29,405 bases of DNA from an uncultured Bacteroidales bacterium (GTDB lineage: Bacteria > Bacteroidota > Bacteroidia > Bacteroidales > Bacteroidaceae), in the NCBI GenBank assembly GCA_937906165.1, contig CALCYA010000050.1:1-29405 (forward strand). Direction: 5' to 3'. Shown one piece after another: positions 15,874 to 23,890 of the stretch. Position 1 is the first letter of the stretch, and every line of letters begins with the position of its first letter. A program made the translations under genes and the position numbers. Below the pieces are notes generated by a model. That model was not told where the DNA came from, made no database searches, and worked only from the letters and a program-made list of their open reading frames with translations.

Positions 15874-17127
15874 TTATTCTTCCTTCTTTTTGATATGCAG
15901 AGTGTCCAGTATCTTTCTGAACCCACGGCGTTTGCTTATGTCGATCTTTGCGATACCGCCGGTAGATGTCTCCTTGTAGAGGCTCGGCAAGTCGTGGCCG
16001 GTCTCTTTCATTACCTCCACAATGCGGTCGAAGTCAATCTTGTGCTTGCCGTCGGAGAGTGCCGAATATGTGCAGGCATCAAGTGCGCGTGATGCGGCAA
16101 TGGCGTTGCGCTCGATGCAGGGCACCTGTACAAGGCCGCAAAGAGGGTCGCAGGTGAGCCCGAGGTGATGTTCAAGGCCCATCTCTGCTGCATATTCAAT
16201 CTGGTTGATTGTTCCGCCGAACAGCTGGCATGCCGCTGCTGCTGCCATAGCACAGGCAACTCCAATCTCGCCCTGGCAACCCACATCGGCACCCGAGATT
16301 GATGCGTGTTCCTTTGCGACGTTGCCGAAAAGGCCTGCTGTGGCAAGAGCACGCAATATGCGCATGTCGGAGCAGTTGTGTGATGTATGCAGGTGGTATA
16401 GTACCGCAGGCAATACTCCGCTGGAGCCGCATGTGGGTGTTGTCACTATTGTGCTTCCGCTGGCATTCTCCTCGCTGGTGGCAAGGGCGTATGCATACAC
16501 CTTTGCCTTGCTGCTCACCGCGGCATTGTATGAGTATGACTTGTTGAGGTATACATTTGCCTTACGCTGCAAGCCGAGACCGCCGGGCAATACACCTTCG
16601 TTCTCAAGACCACGCTTGATGGTGCTTTTCATCGTCTCCCACACTTCTGTAAGATAGTCCCATATTTCGGGGCCTTCGTACTTCTCGACATACTCCCAGA
16701 AGGTACATCCTGTCTCGTCGCACCAGTCCATTACTTCGTGAATGGTAGTCAATGGGTAAATGTCCTCCTCGTTCTTTGTGGTCTCCTCGTTGGCAAGCTC
16801 GCCGCCGCCGATGCTGTATATTGTCCAGCTGTCGATGACCTTGCCGTCCTTGATGCCCTCATACAGCATACCGTTGGGGTGAAAGGGCAGGAATATCTCG
16901 GGCTCCCATATAAGCTCGAGATTTGCAAGCGGCTCAAGCACGGAGATGATGGCCTTGTCGGTCATGTGTCCCTCGCCCGTTGCGGCAAGGCTGCCGTAAA
17001 GTGTAACTCTGTATGTGTCTACATCGGGACAACGCTCGGCAAACATCTTTGCTGCGCGGTTGGGCCCCATTGTGTGGCTGCTGGACGGACCAAGGCCTAT
17101 CCTGAAAAGTGAACGGAGTGATTTCAT
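15874..17127 (-). CDS. sdaA: L-serine dehydratase (L-serine ammonia-lyase), single-chain iron-sulfur type
   Basis: 417 residues. It converts L-serine to pyruvate and ammonia in the cytoplasm (EC 4.3.1.17) with an oxygen-sensitive [4Fe-4S] cluster. The N-terminal beta-chain domain (about 3-155) starts with the hallmark GPSSSHTMGP. The alpha-chain domain (about 170-410) holds CGSSGVLPAVLYHL and a CDPLCGLVQVPCIERNA stretch (about 326-342) with the cluster cysteines. The fused layout and the length are usual for Bacteroidota and proteobacterial SdaA/SdaB enzymes. It ends just before nested inverted repeats, and its upstream region has a perfect 8-bp inverted repeat (17168-17188). It could feed amino acids released by the neighbouring peptidase into pyruvate, which is context inference only. 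Confidence 0.95.
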   Translation of the reverse strand: MKSLRSLFRIGLGPSSSHTMGPNRAAKMFAERCPDVDTYRVTLYGSLAATGEGHMTDKAIISVLEPLANLELIWEPEIFLPFHPNGMLYEGIKDGKVIDSWTIYSIGGGELANEETTKNEEDIYPLTTIHEVMDWCDETGCTFWEYVEKYEGPEIWDYLTEVWETMKSTIKRGLENEGVLPGGLGLQRKANVYLNKSYSYNAAVSSKAKVYAYALATSEENASGSTIVTTPTCGSSGVLPAVLYHLHTSHNCSDMRILRALATAGLFGNVAKEHASISGADVGCQGEIGVACAMAAAAACQLFGGTINQIEYAAEMGLEHHLGLTCDPLCGLVQVPCIERNAIAASRALDACTYSALSDGKHKIDFDRIVEVMKETGHDLPSLYKETSTGGIAKIDISKRRGFRKILDTLHIKKKEE

Positions 17128-17167
17128 TTGTTTATGGTTCTTTTTTAGTTCTTTCGGTCAGGTATAA

Positions 17168-17188
17168 TGGAGAATGACATATTCTCCA
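17168..17188. promoter_or_regulatory. Perfect inverted repeat upstream of the serine dehydratase gene
   Basis: TGGAGAAT and ATTCTCCA are separated by five bases (GACAT), 41 bp upstream of the start codon. It could be an operator or a hairpin in the 5' leader of the mRNA. No convincing -33/-7 pair could be placed next to it. Confidence 0.5.
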
Positions 17189-17310
17189 CTTTTTACAAAT
17201 GCGAAAATAGTGCTTAAAAGTGAATTAATCTAATCTTTGCCACAGTTTGTTTGCTAATACTTCATATACTTTCTTAATTTTATGAACAGTTCCCTTGAAC
17301 TGCTTATTTT

Positions 17311-17506
17311 AACCTGAGCTCGATATAAACTCAACCAAATTGCGGAACTGTCATCCCGACAGAGCGAAGCGACGAGGGATCTCAAAATATCGCGAAATAA
17401 GAGATCTCTCACATTGACTTTAGCCCCTTCGGGCGTCGACCGTTGGTTCGCTCGAGATGACAAATACGCTAAATTGCAGTACTAATTGTTATATCGAACT
17501 CACGTT
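17311..17506. repeat. MITE-like element with terminal inverted repeats
   Basis: AACCTGAGCTCGATATAA (17311-17328) and TTATATCGAACTCACGTT (17489-17506) are inverted repeats matching at 16 of 18 positions, enclosing about 196 bp with no coding capacity. Inside, TGTCATCCCGACAGAGCGAA (17349 on, ending GGGATCTC at 17383) is a REP-like unit, partly mirrored by TTCGCTCGAGATGACA at 17447-17462, so much of the element can fold on itself. No clear target-site duplication was identified. A partial second copy lies at 12503. The remainder of the 17128-17543 gap shows only the inverted repeat at 17168. Confidence 0.65.
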
Positions 17507-17543
17507 ATTTTATCGTTTTTCAAGCAGCCTTATGATACTTGTC

Positions 17544-17909
17544 TCAGTGGTATCTCTTAAATAACGGTTCCAGCAAGTCGGGAATGTCAAATTCGTGAAC
17601 CTTGATTTTTTCAAGACGTGATTTGCCCTCTTTGGTGAGTGACAAGTAGATTTTACGCTTGTCCTGCTTGCCTAATTGACGTTCAATGAGTCTTTGTTTT
17701 TCCAATGATCCAATCACCTTTGAAGTGTGAGAGGGAAGCAAGCCTGTCCTGTTGGAAATGTCTGATGCTGTCACATATTCATTTCCCAGGGCGCAAAGTA
17801 CCATTGCTTCGTTTAAAGTGACCCCATGACTGTCTGTCAATTCTTTCTCAAGATATGAGAGAGCTGTTAACAGCTCCCTCATGACGCATATGCATGTTAT
17901 TTTCTCCAT
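17544..17909 (-). CDS. MarR-family transcriptional regulator
   Basis: 121 residues. A winged-helix DNA-binding protein of MarR type: an N-terminal dimerisation helix (about 5-30), then a helix-turn-helix around TASDISNRTGLLPSHTSKVIGSLEKQRLI (about 50-78), then the wing GKQDKRKIYLSLTKEGKS (about 82-100). Slightly shorter than typical MarR proteins (135-150). It lies 11 bp downstream of the sulfur-trafficking fusion gene, so the two form an operon. MarR proteins often control adjacent genes, and the perfect palindrome at 20481-20497 next to the operon promoter is its likely site. Cys6 and Cys8 near the N-terminus could let it sense oxidants or reactive sulfur, but no such mechanism is shown by the sequence. 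Confidence 0.88.
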   Translation of the reverse strand: MEKITCICVMRELLTALSYLEKELTDSHGVTLNEAMVLCALGNEYVTASDISNRTGLLPSHTSKVIGSLEKQRLIERQLGKQDKRKIYLSLTKEGKSRLEKIKVHEFDIPDLLEPLFKRYH

Positions 17910-17920
17910 TGTGTTTTTAC

Positions 17921-20383
17921 TTATATGAATAAATTAACGTTGGCTTGTTCGGCTCTATCCATGTATGTGGCAACACCGCCAACAACTACATTGTCGAGTA
18001 GTTCTTCACGTTTAATTCCCATAACGTCCATGGACATCTGGCATGCAATGAATTCTACGCCGTTTTCAATAGCCTGCTGTCTGAGCTCTTCTAATGATGA
18101 TACATTCTTCTTTCTCATCAGGAAACGCATTAACTTGGCACCCAAGCCCATCATATTCATTTTGGAAAGGTTCAGCTTTGTGGTATCTGATGGGAGCATC
18201 CAACCGAACATCTTGCCGAAAATGTCTTTTTCCACTTTAGGTTTCTGCACCTTCTTTATGGCATTCAGCCCCCAAAAAGTGAAGAAAACGGACACTTTCC
18301 TGCCTGTGGCTGCGGCTCCATTCGCAAGTACAAATGTTGCTAAAGTCTTGTCAAGGTCGTCGCTGAACAGAATTAGCGTCTTGCCGTTCTCTCCCTTTCC
18401 GGCCATATCCGTTCCCTGCATCCCTGGATTGGATTTCTCAATTATAATGTGATGGATGCCATTCTCGGAGTGCTTGCCGATAAACTTGTTACCGGTTGTG
18501 TGGCACCATGCTTCAGCATCCTTTGGAAAGCCACCGTCGGTGGCACAAATTTCAATACGCTCTCCATCCTTAAGGGGCTCAATGGATTTTTTCAGCTTAA
18601 GAATAGGTCCGGGGCATTGGATACCGCAAGCATCGACCTTTATTGTTGCAGTTTGGCTTGTGTCGGCATCTGAATGTCTTTCCGCTTCATTGTCGTCATG
18701 CCTTGTGACCGGAATCAGGGGGGCTGTCGATGTTTCGTATGTCTTGAGTCCTCCGATAAGGTTGCGTACATCCGTGTAGCCATTGCTTTTTAGGATATTT
18801 GAGGCCAGGTAACCTCTTAAGCCTACACTGCAGAACAGATATACCGGGCGGTCCAAAGGCAGCTCTTTCATGCGCTCTCGCAGTTCATCCAAAGGTATAT
18901 TTATTGCTCCCGGAATAGTTCCCAATTCTGATTCCTCTTTGGTGCGTACGTCAACCAATGTGATTCGGGAGATGTCTGTCGCGGCTAAATCTCTCCAGTA
19001 GAGTGGTGTCATCTTGCCGCTCAGTATATTGCCGGCAATATATCCGGTAATGGCAACAGGGTCTTTTGCCGAAGAATAAGGCGGTGCGTAGGCGTGCTCC
19101 AGTTGAGTGAGTTCCTCTACTGTCGCCCCATTCTTGATGTGCAGAGCATATTGGTCTATCCGCTTGTCTACACCGTCGTATCCGACAATCTGTGCTCCGT
19201 ATAAGCGGCCATCTGTGGGTGAAAAGGTTATCTTTATGCTCATCTGTAATGCTCCTGGGTAATAACCCGCGTGCGAGCCTGCATGCGTTGTGGCTGAGAG
19301 ATAAGGGATTCCCATTTGCTTGAGTCTTTTGGCAGGCAGTCCGGTGCTCGCAACCGTAATGTCAAAAACTTTGGCAATGGATGTTCCTATTGAACCTTCA
19401 TAGCTCAGGATGTTGCCGAATACCATATTGTCCGCGACAATACGTGCTTGTCGGTTAGCCGGTCCGGCAAGAAAATTCAGCCAGGGCTTTCCTGTGATTG
19501 GATGAGGAAACTCAATGGCGTCGCCAACGGCATAAATGTTCTCGTCGGATGTCTGCAAGTGTCTGTTGACATATATTCCCTGCATCTCGCCTAATCTTAG
19601 TCCTGCTTTTAGGGCTAATGTGGTTTCTGCTTTTACTCCGATGGAAAGCAGGACCAGATCAGATTCTAACTCCAAGCCCGATTTGAAATGCACCGTGAGC
19701 CTTCCGTCCTTGCCTGTAAATGACTCCACTGCTTCTCCCAATAACAGCTGTATGCCTTTTTCCTGCAGATGCTTGTGGACAAGCGATGCCATGGAGAAGT
19801 CGATAGGATTCATTACCTGGTTGCCCATTTCTACAATACTGACCTTCGCTCCTGTGTGGTGTAGATTCTCTGCCATTTCCAGACCTATGAATCCGCCGCC
19901 CACTATCACTGCATTCTTTATTTTTTTTTGTTGCATGTAGCTTTTTATCCTGTCTGTATCGGCTACGTTCCGCAGAGTGAAAATTCCTTCGTTGTCAATG
20001 CCCGGCAACGGAGGACGTACAGGAGATGCACCCGGTGAAAGCAAAAGCTTGTCGTAACTTTCAGTGTACTCGCGTCCGTCGGAAGTGCGGATATGTACTT
20101 GCTTTGCTGCGGTATCGATGTCAATGACTTCGCTTTTTACGCGTACATCAATGTTGAATCGTTTGCCGAAACTTTCCGGGGTTTGTACGAAAAGGCGCTC
20201 ACGTTCTTCAATTACATTTCCAAGGTAATAAGGTAAACCGCAGTTGGCATATGAAATGTACTCTCCTTTCTCAAAAAGGATAATCTCGGCCTGCTCTGTG
20301 TTGCGGCGAATTCGTGCAGCAGCTGTTGCACCTCCGGCAACACCGCCTACAATAATGAATTTAGGGTTTGTCTTTGTTTTCAT
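17921..20383 (-). CDS. CoA-disulfide-reductase-type flavoprotein fused to rhodanese, TusA and DsrE-like domains
   Basis: 820 residues, cytoplasmic. Domains: FAD/NAD(P)-dependent disulfide reductase (about 8-455) with FAD motif VGGVAGGATAAARIRR, the single catalytic Cys48 in SYANCGLPYY as in CoA-disulfide reductases, and NAD motif VIVGGGFIGLEMAENL; rhodanese (about 470-555) with the persulfide Cys near 518 in FCSVGLRG; TusA-like (about 578-650) with CGIQCPGP; DsrE-like (about 665-820) with a Cys near 780 in ACQMSMDVMGI. Three of these domains carry sulfur as persulfide and the reductase acts on CoA disulfide or persulfide in known relatives. The chain probably moves or reduces sulfane sulfur internally. 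It is the first gene of an operon with the MarR regulator. Similar multi-domain fusions are known, so the architecture is unusual but not unprecedented. Confidence 0.92.
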   Translation of the reverse strand: MKTKTNPKFIIVGGVAGGATAAARIRRNTEQAEIILFEKGEYISYANCGLPYYLGNVIEERERLFVQTPESFGKRFNIDVRVKSEVIDIDTAAKQVHIRTSDGREYTESYDKLLLSPGASPVRPPLPGIDNEGIFTLRNVADTDRIKSYMQQKKIKNAVIVGGGFIGLEMAENLHHTGAKVSIVEMGNQVMNPIDFSMASLVHKHLQEKGIQLLLGEAVESFTGKDGRLTVHFKSGLELESDLVLLSIGVKAETTLALKAGLRLGEMQGIYVNRHLQTSDENIYAVGDAIEFPHPITGKPWLNFLAGPANRQARIVADNMVFGNILSYEGSIGTSIAKVFDITVASTGLPAKRLKQMGIPYLSATTHAGSHAGYYPGALQMSIKITFSPTDGRLYGAQIVGYDGVDKRIDQYALHIKNGATVEELTQLEHAYAPPYSSAKDPVAITGYIAGNILSGKMTPLYWRDLAATDISRITLVDVRTKEESELGTIPGAINIPLDELRERMKELPLDRPVYLFCSVGLRGYLASNILKSNGYTDVRNLIGGLKTYETSTAPLIPVTRHDDNEAERHSDADTSQTATIKVDACGIQCPGPILKLKKSIEPLKDGERIEICATDGGFPKDAEAWCHTTGNKFIGKHSENGIHHIIIEKSNPGMQGTDMAGKGENGKTLILFSDDLDKTLATFVLANGAAATGRKVSVFFTFWGLNAIKKVQKPKVEKDIFGKMFGWMLPSDTTKLNLSKMNMMGLGAKLMRFLMRKKNVSSLEELRQQAIENGVEFIACQMSMDVMGIKREELLDNVVVGGVATYMDRAEQANVNLFI

Positions 20384-20450
20384 GTCCGATGTCTTCTAAG
20401 TTGTTTAATCAATGTCTTATGGAAAATCCCTTCATGGTCTAATGACGTTG

Positions 20451-20481
20451 CAAAGATGATGAATATTTTCTTTATTACAAA
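20451..20481 (-). promoter_or_regulatory. Predicted Bacteroidota-type promoter of the sulfur-trafficking/MarR operon
   Basis: On the - strand a TTTG (20478-20481) precedes CATCTTTG (20451-20458) by 19 bases, close to the published Bacteroides primary-sigma pattern of TTTG at -33 and TAnnTTTG at -7. The start codon lies about 65 bp downstream. The first -7 base is C rather than T. Confidence 0.6.
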
Positions 20482-20497
20482 TTTTCCAATGGAAAAT
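20481..20497. promoter_or_regulatory. Perfect 17-bp palindrome, candidate MarR operator
   Basis: ATTTTCCAATGGAAAAT has two perfect 8-base arms around one central base. It touches the -33 element of the - strand promoter. A further half-site, TGGAAAAT, lies at 20420-20427, just past the expected transcription start. Size and symmetry fit MarR-family operators, and the regulator is encoded in the same operon. Confidence 0.6.
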
Positions 20498-20683
20498 ATT
20501 TTTGTCGTTAACTTTTTTTATGTTTGTCATTAACGAGCTTCTCAGTAGAGCTTTTGAAATCGTCAGTTCCAATGGATGTTACCGGTATCAAGCGCTATAA
20601 AACAGTCGGAATGGAATATGTGAAAAAAGTTTTCATTAACATATATTATCTATATTGAATTATATATTGTTAAAATAGTAATT

Positions 20684-20691
20684 TATATTTG
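20684..20691 (+). promoter_or_regulatory. -7 promoter motif of the propeller operon
   Basis: TATATTTG matches the Bacteroidota -7 consensus TAnnTTTG and lies 32 bp before the ATG at 20724. No good -33 TTTG was found at the expected distance, so activation by another factor is possible. Confidence 0.45.
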
Positions 20692-20723
20692 CATTAAACA
20701 ACTAAGGAAAACGTAATAAGTCA

Positions 20724-23700
20724 ATGAAGATTAAGCTGAAAAAAGTTCTTACGGCTGTTCTTGTAGCCGGTTCTTTACAAGGAGTGGCATCTCCTCAATA
20801 TCTATTGCCGGCCGATACGGCAACAACAAGTGTTAAACCCCGGCAATTCGATCCTTATTTTGTAGAACCTTTGCCATTGGGCGCACCCGATTGGATGAAA
20901 CGGATTGCCGAATCACCGTCGGGAGTGAATTTCCATGAAATGCAGTCTCTTTTCAATGAATGGAAAGCGAGTGACGTTAATGTGCGCGTGAAGACCGTTG
21001 ACAACAAACCTGCATATAACTTTTACCGCCGTTGGATGGCTGCGTACAGAGAATACGTTGCTCCCGACGGCAGCATCGTTTTGCCTACAATACAGCAATA
21101 TGCTGCTGAGGTAGACTCTATGAACAGCCGTGTGGCGGAGCGTGATACGATGGCAGAAGATCTTCTTTGGCGGAATATTGGCCCGAACCGTACTTACGAG
21201 CACAAGAACGGCGAGGTCAAACGCAAGGATTCCCAGGTGTGTGTATTCCGGATTGCAGTGAGCCTCAGTGATAGTGCAACGCTTTATTGTGGAACAGAAT
21301 CGGGGGTCGTATTCAAGACAACAGACCATGGGCGGACATGGCTGCCATGCGCTCCGCAGCATAATTTCGGCGGTTCAATATATAGTATAGCGATAGATCC
21401 GGTAGATGATGATATAGTTTATGTGGGTGGTGGCCCATGGTTGTGGAAAAGCACTGATGGCGGTGAATCGTGGTCGCGATGCGCAGGAATTGCAAGCCGC
21501 GTGAATTCGATACGTATAAACCCGTATAATAGACAGAACATCACAGCTTCGGCAGGAAGCAAACACGAAGATGAATCGGGCAGTGGTTTTTATATTTCCA
21601 ATGACGGTGGAAGTAACTTCACTTGTACCTTGAACGGTATTTGTTTCGACCATGAGTTGCAGCCGGACAATCCCGGACGGATATATCTTGTACGCCGTGA
21701 ACCGGTGGGCCCATGGGCATACATATATGTTTCGGAAGACGGCGGTTACAGTTGGCAACAGAAAGAACTTCCTGTGTCAATGATGATATGTGGACGTCTT
21801 GCAGTGAGCCAGGCTCCCGGTGGTGAGGATTATGTCTATGCGCTTGTAACATGCGACTCATGGGGCTATGACGGCGGACCGCAAGGTGGCAAGGGAGAAC
21901 CGTTTATTCTGCTATCCAAGGATGCCGGGAATATTTGGGAAGATAAGACTGTAAACAAAGGCGAGTGGCATTGGGACAATACATTCTCGCCAATAATGGA
22001 CAGTGCCGGAGGTCAAGGATATTTTGATATGATGATCGGTGCATCGGCCCTTGATCCGTCTCACGTGCTTTTTGGCCTGACATCGCTTTACCGCTCCACA
22101 AAGGAGGGAACATGCAACTATCGCGACCATGGTATAGGGGGGTATCAGCGCAGCGACTGGATGCATTGCGATATTCAGGATATTGCAGTACATCCTTGCG
22201 GGGATACCTGGATATGTAACGATGGCGGCATCAAATACTCGCGCGATTTCTTCGAGACAAAAGGCGAAGACTGTTACGACGGTATATATGCGTCGGACTA
22301 CCAAGGTCTTGGAGTAGGATGGAACGAGGATGTGATGGCTGCGGGACGCTGGCATAACGGCGATGTCGTGCATGCGGCATCATACGGTGAGGGGAATACA
22401 GTGCACGTGGGCGGTGTGGAGATTGCTACAGGCTATGTGATGAAGAGCAACCCTTGGAAGGTCTATTTCACCGATGCTTCCACACGCATAATGCCACGCG
22501 AGATTGACGGTACGATAGAGGAGGATTTCCGCACCTGGTTTACCGAGAAGAAACCCTATGAGGTGCTACGCATAAACGGTGAGATTGCTACTGATCCGCG
22601 CTATGCCCTGAAGGTGTTCCTGCAGGACATGACAAATGTGTGGGAGGGTTACCTCTCATATGATGAAGGTGCATCGTTCCAGAAGGTGTTCGACAGCGAC
22701 GGCGAGGATTTCTATAGCTATGAGTTTGCACGTACAGATCCCGACCGGATGTATATTGTAGGCGCATGGAACTTGTGGCGTTCGGATGATGGTGGATTGA
22801 CTTTTTATGAATGTACAAAACCGTTCTCGATAACAGATGATTATCAGCATTTTACACGTGTGGTCGTTGACCCGAATGACGAGGACCATCTGTTGGTGAT
22901 ATGCAATGACAAGCGTGGTGCTGTGGTTGAGAGCTTTGACGGAGGACACAGCTGGCAACAGTTTGACCTTGCCAACCTGTCCGATATAAGGGTGCATCAG
23001 ATAATACTTGTGGGTGACAATTTCGGCAGTTGCTACGTGACAAGCTATGACGGTGCAAATGTCTATTTCCGCGACAACACAATGAGTGAGTTCATAGATT
23101 ACTCGAGTGGTCTTAACCCGGGTGCGCGCATTTCGAAAGTCGTTCCTTTCTACAAGAACGGTGTGCTTCGCATGGCAACAGACCAGGGATTGTGGGAGGC
23201 TCCTCTCTATCATCAGGATTTTATCGCGGTTCCACAGCCTATGGCGCTGAATCTGGGTAGCGGTAACCTTACCGCCAATCCGATGAAAGAGGTACAGTTC
23301 GACAGCTACAGCATAGTGAAACAGGATGAGAATACCCGCTGGCAGTGGAGCTTCTCTCCGCAACCGCAGTATGTGAGTGATGCTTCGGTGCGCAATCCGC
23401 GTGTGGTGTTCGGTAATCCCGGCGAGTATGATGTGACCCTTACGGTAACGACTGCTGCAGGAACGTCATCGCGGACAATAAAGAATATGATTACAATAGA
23501 GGGAGATACCGGCATCGACGAATCGCGTATAGGCGAGGTGGGCATAAAGAAAACCCTTCTTGCAAAGGGCGAGCCCCTCGTTGTCGTCTCAACCGGCCTT
23601 GCCGATGATGCACAGCTCACAGTACACGGCATGAAAGGGCAGTTGTTGTACAGTGCTGCAATACCGGCAGGGCAGGGTGCTACAGAGGTGGCTTTTGACA

Positions 23701-23777
23701 ACATCGCAACGGGTGTTTATATTTACTCGATAAAGAACAAAACACAGCAATTCTTTGGACAATTTATAATAAAGTAG
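20724..23777 (+). CDS. Type IX-secreted Asp-box (BNR) beta-propeller protein, first of a pair
   Basis: 1017 residues. Signal peptide about 1-22. About 45-130 is a helical region of unknown function (PLGAPDWM, then YRRWMAAYREYVAPDGSIVLP). About 145-840 is a VPS10/sialidase-like propeller with at least seven Asp-box motifs, such as TTDHGRTW, STDGGESW, SEDGGYSW and SFDGGHSW. About 850-930 is a PKD-like beta-sandwich, and about 940-1017 is a type A type IX sorting domain ending GVYIYSIKNKTQQFFGQFIIK. It is therefore exported and attached to the cell surface or released, if the host has the type IX system. Asp-box propellers occur in glycoside hydrolases and in binding proteins; I see no definite catalytic residues. 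The next gene is a paralogue. The ligand is unknown. Confidence 0.88.
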   Translation: MKIKLKKVLTAVLVAGSLQGVASPQYLLPADTATTSVKPRQFDPYFVEPLPLGAPDWMKRIAESPSGVNFHEMQSLFNEWKASDVNVRVKTVDNKPAYNFYRRWMAAYREYVAPDGSIVLPTIQQYAAEVDSMNSRVAERDTMAEDLLWRNIGPNRTYEHKNGEVKRKDSQVCVFRIAVSLSDSATLYCGTESGVVFKTTDHGRTWLPCAPQHNFGGSIYSIAIDPVDDDIVYVGGGPWLWKSTDGGESWSRCAGIASRVNSIRINPYNRQNITASAGSKHEDESGSGFYISNDGGSNFTCTLNGICFDHELQPDNPGRIYLVRREPVGPWAYIYVSEDGGYSWQQKELPVSMMICGRLAVSQAPGGEDYVYALVTCDSWGYDGGPQGGKGEPFILLSKDAGNIWEDKTVNKGEWHWDNTFSPIMDSAGGQGYFDMMIGASALDPSHVLFGLTSLYRSTKEGTCNYRDHGIGGYQRSDWMHCDIQDIAVHPCGDTWICNDGGIKYSRDFFETKGEDCYDGIYASDYQGLGVGWNEDVMAAGRWHNGDVVHAASYGEGNTVHVGGVEIATGYVMKSNPWKVYFTDASTRIMPREIDGTIEEDFRTWFTEKKPYEVLRINGEIATDPRYALKVFLQDMTNVWEGYLSYDEGASFQKVFDSDGEDFYSYEFARTDPDRMYIVGAWNLWRSDDGGLTFYECTKPFSITDDYQHFTRVVVDPNDEDHLLVICNDKRGAVVESFDGGHSWQQFDLANLSDIRVHQIILVGDNFGSCYVTSYDGANVYFRDNTMSEFIDYSSGLNPGARISKVVPFYKNGVLRMATDQGLWEAPLYHQDFIAVPQPMALNLGSGNLTANPMKEVQFDSYSIVKQDENTRWQWSFSPQPQYVSDASVRNPRVVFGNPGEYDVTLTVTTAAGTSSRTIKNMITIEGDTGIDESRIGEVGIKKTLLAKGEPLVVVSTGLADDAQLTVHGMKGQLLYSAAIPAGQGATEVAFDNIATGVYIYSIKNKTQQFFGQFIIK

Positions 23778-23807
23778 ACAGAGGCAGAAATTTAATTATA
23801 TATGTTT

Positions 23808-23834
23808 GAGATTCCTCACTGCGTATCGTGATGA
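23808..23834. repeat. REP-like unit in the gap between the two propeller genes
   Basis: GAGATTCCTCACTGCGTATC followed by GTGATGA matches the reverse complement of the unit at 8610 at 25 of 27 positions. It lies upstream of the real start at 23891, and an upstream in-frame ATG (23828) falls within it. A TATGTTTG motif at 23801-23808 resembles a -7 element, without a visible -33. Confidence 0.6.
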
Positions 23835-23890
23835 AAGGTCCGCGGTTTTTGTCCTTCACTGTATTCGGCACAATAATAATTCAAGAAAAT

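Larger units (their letters stand above)
20384..20723. other. Divergent intergenic region with promoters and a palindrome
   Basis: 340 bp between the divergent sulfur-trafficking operon and the propeller operon. The left part carries a - strand promoter and a palindrome, the right part is A/T-rich with a -7-like motif for the + strand gene. No coding region was seen in it. Confidence 0.7.

Noticed and set aside
20724..23777. Sialidase assignment for the propellers
   Set aside because: Asp-boxes are present, but the catalytic Arg triad, Tyr and Asp of sialidases could not be identified, and Asp-boxes also occur in non-enzymatic propellers.
23828..23890. Upstream start for the second propeller
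   Set aside because: The added residues come from a REP-like repeat and bury the signal peptide.
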